64,000 nucleotides of DNA. Origin: Candidatus Poribacteria bacterium. GTDB lineage: Bacteria > Poribacteria > WGA-4E > WGA-3G. The notes under the pieces were generated by a model. That model was given only the letters and a program-made list of their open reading frames with translations, did no database searches and had not been told where the DNA came from. Positions 60,400 to 64,000 of the stretch are shown here, piece after piece (the stretch's first letter is position 1; every line of letters begins with the position of its first letter). The stretch spans positions 34,157-98,156 of the forward strand of contig JAJDTM010000065.1 in the NCBI GenBank assembly GCA_022827185.1, in the 5' to 3' direction. The translations under genes were made by a program, and so were the position numbers.

Positions 60400-61409
60400 G
60401 CGAGTTTCTCCACTGTCGCCATAACCGCATCTGGGGTAATTGCTTTAAAATTTTCACGTGCACGATCTGGATGCGCATCCCATTCTTTGGATGAGAGTGT
60501 TTTCATAAATTCACACGCTTCGCGGGCGACCACTGCATGTCTGTCCCACGGCGGTGCCCACTGGATGAGATTTGACGCGCCAAACAAGGCAACTGTAGGT
60601 GTTTTCACCGCAGTACTGAGGTGCATCGGTCCCGTATCATTACTGATATAGAGATTACACCGTTTCAGAAGCGCTGCGAGTTGCATCGGCGTTGTTTGGT
60701 TGACAATAATAGGTGAATGCGACATCGGCGCCGCTACTTGATTCGCCAACTCACCCTCCCGCGGTCCGGTTGTGATGACAATGTGGGCACCATACATCTT
60801 GTGAAGCCGGTCACCGAGAATAGCAAATTTTGAGGCATGCCAACGCCGGTAAACGGTAGCAGCCCCCGGATTGAGACCGATAATAGGCTTGCCATCATTA
60901 AGTTTCTTGATTTTAAGAAAGTTATCTATCCACGCTTTACCTTCGCTATTGACAAACACCTCCGGTTCATCGTCTGTGATTTCAACACCCAGCGCACGCA
61001 CAACATCAAGATAACGTTGCGTCTCATGCTGTGCGGTATTATTCGGGACTGCGATGTTTAGCAACTTCTTTCCTCCGGAGTTCGTTTCAAACCCGACGCG
61101 GAACGGAATTCGGGCAAGAAATGTGTGAACCACCAAACGGAATGTCGGTTGTAATATAACTGCCATCTGGAATTTTCGCCGTGCAATTTGGTAAATGAGT
61201 TTCGGCACAGAAGCCTGATAGGTCAGCACCTCATCCAAGCGTGGATTCGCAGACACCAAATCCTCCCGTGTCGGTGCCACCATATAAGCGATATAGGCAT
61301 CTTGAAAGTGCTGGCGTAATGCCCGAATGACAGGTGTTGTTAAGACTGTTTCTCCAAGAGGCGCGAGTCTAATGATTAAAATGCGCTTGACCTGCTCAGG
61401 TTTTAGCAT
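60393..61409 (-). CDS. Glycosyltransferase family 9 (heptosyltransferase-like), third copy
   Basis: 338 residues from the Met at 61409 (MLKPEQVKRILIIRLAPLGE); the longer frame adds 45 codons that read through the upstream gene. The donor-domain blocks IGLNPGAATVYRRWHASKFA and YISNDTGPMHLSTAVKTPTV are those of GT9. In the N-terminal motif the usual Gly-Asp is Gly-Glu (LGETVLTTPVI), a change at the position of the proposed catalytic Asp. It is separate from the first two GT9 genes by 50 kb, so this genome has several LPS-type transferases. A GAAG-type ribosome site is weak. Confidence 0.85.
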   Translation of the reverse strand: MLKPEQVKRILIIRLAPLGETVLTTPVIRALRQHFQDAYIAYMVAPTREDLVSANPRLDEVLTYQASVPKLIYQIARRKFQMAVILQPTFRLVVHTFLARIPFRVGFETNSGGKKLLNIAVPNNTAQHETQRYLDVVRALGVEITDDEPEVFVNSEGKAWIDNFLKIKKLNDGKPIIGLNPGAATVYRRWHASKFAILGDRLHKMYGAHIVITTGPREGELANQVAAPMSHSPIIVNQTTPMQLAALLKRCNLYISNDTGPMHLSTAVKTPTVALFGASNLIQWAPPWDRHAVVAREACEFMKTLSSKEWDAHPDRARENFKAITPDAVMATVEKLAW

Positions 61410-61425
61410 GTTGGAACTTCTTCTT

Positions 61426-62319
61426 TTAATCCAGAATAATAAACCAACTGTTCCCCTCTTTGTCGTGTTTGAGGTTTTCATATCTTTCGAGAGTTTCCCG
61501 ATACTGATGTGAAAATATGCCCTTATATTCATTTCCACTGACACTCACGATATACTTCGCGTAATACTTTAGTGCTTCCGCTTTGTGTCTTTCGGCATCT
61601 GCTTTGTCCTTCTGCGTGTTGCCACTGGTGAAACCGATGTAGTGCTCGCTTTCACCCAGTGATTTCAACGCCTGCCAAAGATTATCGTTGACATGTGCAA
61701 TATAGAGATAAGCCATATAAACTTCTGTCAGACCGCTTTTCGCGTATTTCTTGATGTAGTCGTAGTGGGCATTAAGAGATTTTTCGACAGGTTCACGTTC
61801 ATTGTATCCATGCTCAATAAGATAGTATTCGGCAGCAGGTCGCCAACTACTCTCTGGATACCGTGTAACAAGGCGTTTGAGGAAACCGTATGCATACTCT
61901 GCTCTGGCATTAAAGTGTTCGTATATAATCCTCGCGCCCCACTGGTTTAGTGTAATAACCTTATCCCACTTCATGAACCCATTAGAATACATAAGTTCAG
62001 GTTCATTTTTTGTCTGCTTGTTTTCTTTCCACCTCTCGTAAAAATCTTTACTGTGAACCCATGTTCTGCAAAGGGCATTCGCGAGCCAAAGTGCTTCTTC
62101 TTGATCAGCACTTTTTTCCGCTGCTGTTAGCAATGGCTCCAGAGCGAAAAGTGCCTCGTAAAATTCCCCATCTGTCATTAAAGCCTCAGCTTTCTCAAGC
62201 GGACTTTCAGTTTCCCCAAATGCTAAAACTACAGAGACGAGACACATAGAAACAATAACAAATATTCGACACACCGTCTTATACCTCCATAGTTCTTCGT
62301 TGAACATTGAAAGCCGCAT
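61426..62319 (-). CDS. Secreted helical-repeat protein, unknown
   Basis: 297 residues. An N-terminal hydrophobic helix (RIFVIVSMCLVSVVLAFGET) acts as a signal peptide. The mature part is helical, with TPR-like spacing (EKAEALMTDGEFYEALFALE, WLANALCRTWVHSKDFYERW, YAYGFLKRLVTRYPESSWRP, YYLIEHGYNE). No catalytic motif is seen. It probably acts as a periplasmic scaffold, but this is inferred only from helical repeats. It shares a bidirectional promoter region with the CPBP gene; AAAGG precedes its ATG. Confidence 0.65.
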   Translation of the reverse strand: MRLSMFNEELWRYKTVCRIFVIVSMCLVSVVLAFGETESPLEKAEALMTDGEFYEALFALEPLLTAAEKSADQEEALWLANALCRTWVHSKDFYERWKENKQTKNEPELMYSNGFMKWDKVITLNQWGARIIYEHFNARAEYAYGFLKRLVTRYPESSWRPAAEYYLIEHGYNEREPVEKSLNAHYDYIKKYAKSGLTEVYMAYLYIAHVNDNLWQALKSLGESEHYIGFTSGNTQKDKADAERHKAEALKYYAKYIVSVSGNEYKGIFSHQYRETLERYENLKHDKEGNSWFIILD

Positions 62320-62342
62320 AACGACCTTTATTGCCCATCAAT

Positions 62343-62370
62343 TGCAAATTTTTTCTATTCACGGTATAAT
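62343..62370 (+). promoter_or_regulatory. Promoter of the CPBP protease gene
   Basis: TTGCAA (62343-62348), 16-bp spacer, TATAAT (62365-62370). The start follows 25 bp later behind GGAAG. The -10 is part of a palindrome shared with the opposite promoter. Confidence 0.6.
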
Positions 62371-62394
62371 ACCGAAAAACTGACCGGAAGTCAA
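62366..62394 (-). promoter_or_regulatory. Promoter of the secreted helical protein gene
   Basis: TTGACT (62394-62389), 17-bp spacer, TATTAT (62371-62366) on the minus strand. The -10 lies on the same bases as the plus-strand TATAAT (CGGTATAATACCG is palindromic), so both promoters compete for one melting site. Confidence 0.6.
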
Positions 62395-62395
62395 G

Positions 62396-63121
62396 ATGAT
62401 TATCCATATTCAAACACTCAAAGAGAAGTATCTACATGGTTGGGAACGACAGGCGACTGTTATCTTACTTGCTTCCGCGCTGATTCTAATGCTGCATAGG
62501 TTCTACACCCGACGGAGTTTTTTCAGACGCCACTTCTCAGAATACTTCGGAACCGGACCACTCGCAGAAAGCTACCCCTATTATTACTGGTTTTTGACGA
62601 CAGCAATCACATTGCTACTGATCCCGATGCTCGTTGCGAAATTCGGAACACGGGAAAAACTGAGCGCTTACGGGATCCAACTCGGAAACCAGAAACTCGG
62701 ATGGAGCATGACAGGCATCGCATGGATTCTGATGATTCCCGTAGTCGTCCTTGCTGTCATTGTGTATCCACCTTTCGCAGCAAAATATCCACTGTGTAAG
62801 GTCGTCGCGAGCAGTTGGCAAACATTTTTACTGTACCAACTGGCGTACGGTGTCTACATGTTTTCGTGGGAATTCTTCTTCCGCGGGTTTATGCTGTTCG
62901 GATTGGAACGGAAATTTGGGAACTACAGCATCTTGATTCAGACGATCCCGTTTGCTGTTCTGCACTATACTAAACCGTTGCCGGAAGCATTGGGTTCAAT
63001 TATCGCAGGCGTATTGCTCGGTGTATTAGCGTTTGAAACGCGTTCATTCATCTATGGCGCAGCAATCCACTGGCTCGTTGCGATGACGATGGATGTGGTG
63101 GCTGTTACTTTTTCACGCTAA
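62396..63121 (+). CDS. CPBP-family intramembrane glutamic endopeptidase
   Basis: 241 residues, about six to seven membrane helices. The CPBP/Abi motifs are present with a variation: motif 1 reads WEFFFRGFMLFG, in which Trp takes the place of the first Glu of the usual EExxxR; motif 2 is FAVLHYTKPLPE; motif 3 is AAIHWLVAMTMDV. The remaining Glu, Arg and both His residues fit the catalytic site. Related proteins process prenylated peptides or bacteriocin-type substrates; none is identified here. It has its own promoter and a GGAAG site. Confidence 0.82.
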   Translation: MIIHIQTLKEKYLHGWERQATVILLASALILMLHRFYTRRSFFRRHFSEYFGTGPLAESYPYYYWFLTTAITLLLIPMLVAKFGTREKLSAYGIQLGNQKLGWSMTGIAWILMIPVVVLAVIVYPPFAAKYPLCKVVASSWQTFLLYQLAYGVYMFSWEFFFRGFMLFGLERKFGNYSILIQTIPFAVLHYTKPLPEALGSIIAGVLLGVLAFETRSFIYGAAIHWLVAMTMDVVAVTFSR

Positions 63122-63129
63122 AAATTGCG

Positions 63130-63158
63130 TTGCGGATGCGCGGCAATTGTGCTATAAT
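63130..63158 (+). promoter_or_regulatory. Promoter upstream of the restriction-modification gene
   Basis: TTGCGG (63130-63135), 17-bp spacer, perfect TATAAT (63153-63158) with the extended -10 TG. It gives a leader of about 120 nt in which a stop-terminated coiled-coil-like frame (LSYKVEETYALRQKIEELEG) ends at 63259; no start codon for that frame was found. Confidence 0.6.
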
Positions 63159-63283
63159 TCGTAAAGTGTAGAGCGTCTATCCTATAAAGTAGAGGAAACC
63201 TATGCCCTCCGCCAGAAAATAGAAGAACTTGAAGGGAAACAGATTATCCGACCTTAGCCAATTGTGTTTTCACCGAAAAAACT

Positions 63284-64000
63284 ATGACACAACCCGACAT
63301 CATCCAAACGATACTCAGAGATAGCAATTACCACCTTGATCTATTCGACACATCTGAAATTCAGAGCTTACGTCAAAGAATAGAGGGTAAAAAAACACCC
63401 ATCACCTACTGCCCCATTCGAGGGAAAGCCGTCCACCTAAAACCTGAAGAACTTATCCGTCAACTGTATGTAGAACGCCTCCTGAACCGGTATCATTACC
63501 CCCGAGAACGTATACATTTTGAACACCTTGTCAACTTCGGTAGGGAAAAGAAACGCGCTGACATAGTTATCCTTGACAAAGACAGAGCCGATACCCCCTA
63601 TATTATCGTTGAAGTGAAAAAACCGAAACTCCAAGACGGCAAGGCACAACTCCGCTCCTACTGCAACGCCACTGGCGCGCCTATCGCTGTATGGACAAAC
63701 GGACAGCAAATTTCGCACTACCACCGGAGAGACCCAAACTACTTTGAAGATATTACCGATATCCCTAACGTTGATCAGACTTTGGCGGATATCCTCAGCG
63801 AACGTTTTACCCTTAAGGACCTCATACTTAAGGACAAACTCGTTACAGAACGGAAATCTTTAAAAGACATTATTTTGGAATTAGAGGATGAGGTACTCGC
63901 CAATGCAGGCGTAGATGTCTTTGAAGAAGTCTTCAAACTCATCTTTACCAAACTCTATGATGAGGCACTCAGTTATAAAGACAAAGGAATTATTGATTAT
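63284..64000 (+). CDS. Restriction-modification protein, N-terminal HsdR-type nuclease domain (3' end outside window)
   Basis: 239 codons from the ATG at 63284 remain open to the end of the window. The domain resembles the HsdR N-terminal nuclease: LIRQLYVERLLNRYHYPRER, then KRADIVILDKDRADTPYIIV-EVKKPKL, which supplies the D...E-x-K triad, then QLRSYCNATGAPIAVWTNGQ and a YHRRDPNYFEDITDIP segment. In this arrangement an N6-adenine methylase domain usually follows, as in single-chain type IIG/type I-like enzymes or HsdM fusions, but that part is not visible here. The end fragment FEEVFKLIFTKLYDEALSYK fits the start of such a linker. No good ribosome site precedes the ATG. Confidence 0.8.
   Translation, partial: MTQPDIIQTILRDSNYHLDLFDTSEIQSLRQRIEGKKTPITYCPIRGKAVHLKPEELIRQLYVERLLNRYHYPRERIHFEHLVNFGREKKRADIVILDKDRADTPYIIVEVKKPKLQDGKAQLRSYCNATGAPIAVWTNGQQISHYHRRDPNYFEDITDIPNVDQTLADILSERFTLKDLILKDKLVTERKSLKDIILELEDEVLANAGVDVFEEVFKLIFTKLYDEALSYKDKGIIDY

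Noticed and set aside
63437..63724. 95-codon minus-strand open frame
   Set aside because: Antisense to the HsdR-type domain, whose conserved motifs are on the plus strand.
1..64000. tRNA, rRNA and CRISPR loci
   Set aside because: I looked in the intergenic gaps for T-loop sequences, conserved rRNA segments and spaced repeats and found none; a covariance search would be more sensitive.

Overview
This 64 kb window is bacterial chromosome, almost fully coding, and reads as one long leftward (minus-strand) gene series from about 62.3 kb down to 10.9 kb, with short plus-strand blocks at 1-1.1 kb, 3.7-5.5 kb, 7.5-10.9 kb, 56.3-58.2 kb and from 62.4 kb onward. LPS-type glycosyltransferases (GT9), LptE-like outer-membrane lipoproteins, TrkAH and a proton-pumping complex I indicate a respiring diderm (Gram-negative) bacterium. 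The DUF6785-type membrane protein, GxxExxY and Uma2 proteins, DUF6599 lipoprotein and abundant short palindromic intergenic repeats resemble what I know of Candidatus Poribacteria and related uncultured lineages. That assignment is inference and was not tested by any search.

Layout. 0-5.5 kb: 3' end of serS, a DUF2283 gene interrupted by a 163-bp MITE with an 8-bp target duplication, bioB, a PyrK-like flavoprotein, a metallophosphoesterase, a tnpB-less IS200/IS605 remnant and a STAS-domain gene. 5.5-14.3 kb: DUF6785-type membrane protein, a divergent three-gene glycosyltransferase cluster (GT9-GT1-GT9), the CopA copper ATPase and a Gfo/Idh oxidoreductase. 14.3-31.3 kb: the complex I locus, in transcription order nuoA-B-C-D-(VOC protein)-(76-aa ORF)-E-F-G-H-J-K-L-(DUF5069)-M-(Na+/H+ antiporter-like)-N-(75-aa ORF). 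nuoI is absent from its expected place. 31.4-42.6 kb: secreted DUF1080-like protein, pdxH, trkH, trkA, then gcvP, gcvH, an Uma2 gene, gcvT, a GxxExxY gene bounded by inverted repeats, and an amidohydrolase-like protein. 42.8-45.3 kb: four envelope genes, including two tandem LptE-like paralogues, behind a near-consensus promoter. 45.5-55.9 kb: the conserved translation/RNA operon rimP-nusA-rnpM-infB-ylxP-rbfA-nrnA-ribF-rpsO-pnp, lacking truB, with a possible attenuator in front and a clear terminator behind. 56.3-64 kb: YdjM-like hydrolase and CCA-adding enzyme, TVP38 membrane protein, a large coiled-coil membrane protein, another GT9, a secreted helical protein, a CPBP protease, and the start of a type I-like restriction-modification protein that runs off the window.

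How it works together: complex I feeds NADH electrons into respiration and builds a proton (or sodium) gradient; the antiporter-like gene inside the locus may connect it to Na+ cycling. TrkAH imports K+. GcvTHP degrades glycine to one-carbon units, and PdxH supplies the PLP needed by GcvP. The rimP-pnp operon covers transcription elongation, initiation, ribosome maturation and RNA turnover. GT9/GT1 enzymes and LptE-like lipoproteins point to an outer membrane with LPS or related glycans.

Small mobile or repetitive DNA is the most distinctive feature: a MITE, an IS605 relic retaining an omega-RNA-like segment, a probable GxxExxY cassette, a family of 7-bp-periodic inverted repeats between genes, and two related insertions inside the nuo operon. 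Several gene starts had to be moved downstream because the longest open frame runs back through such repeats or through the upstream gene. No tRNA, rRNA or CRISPR array was seen.
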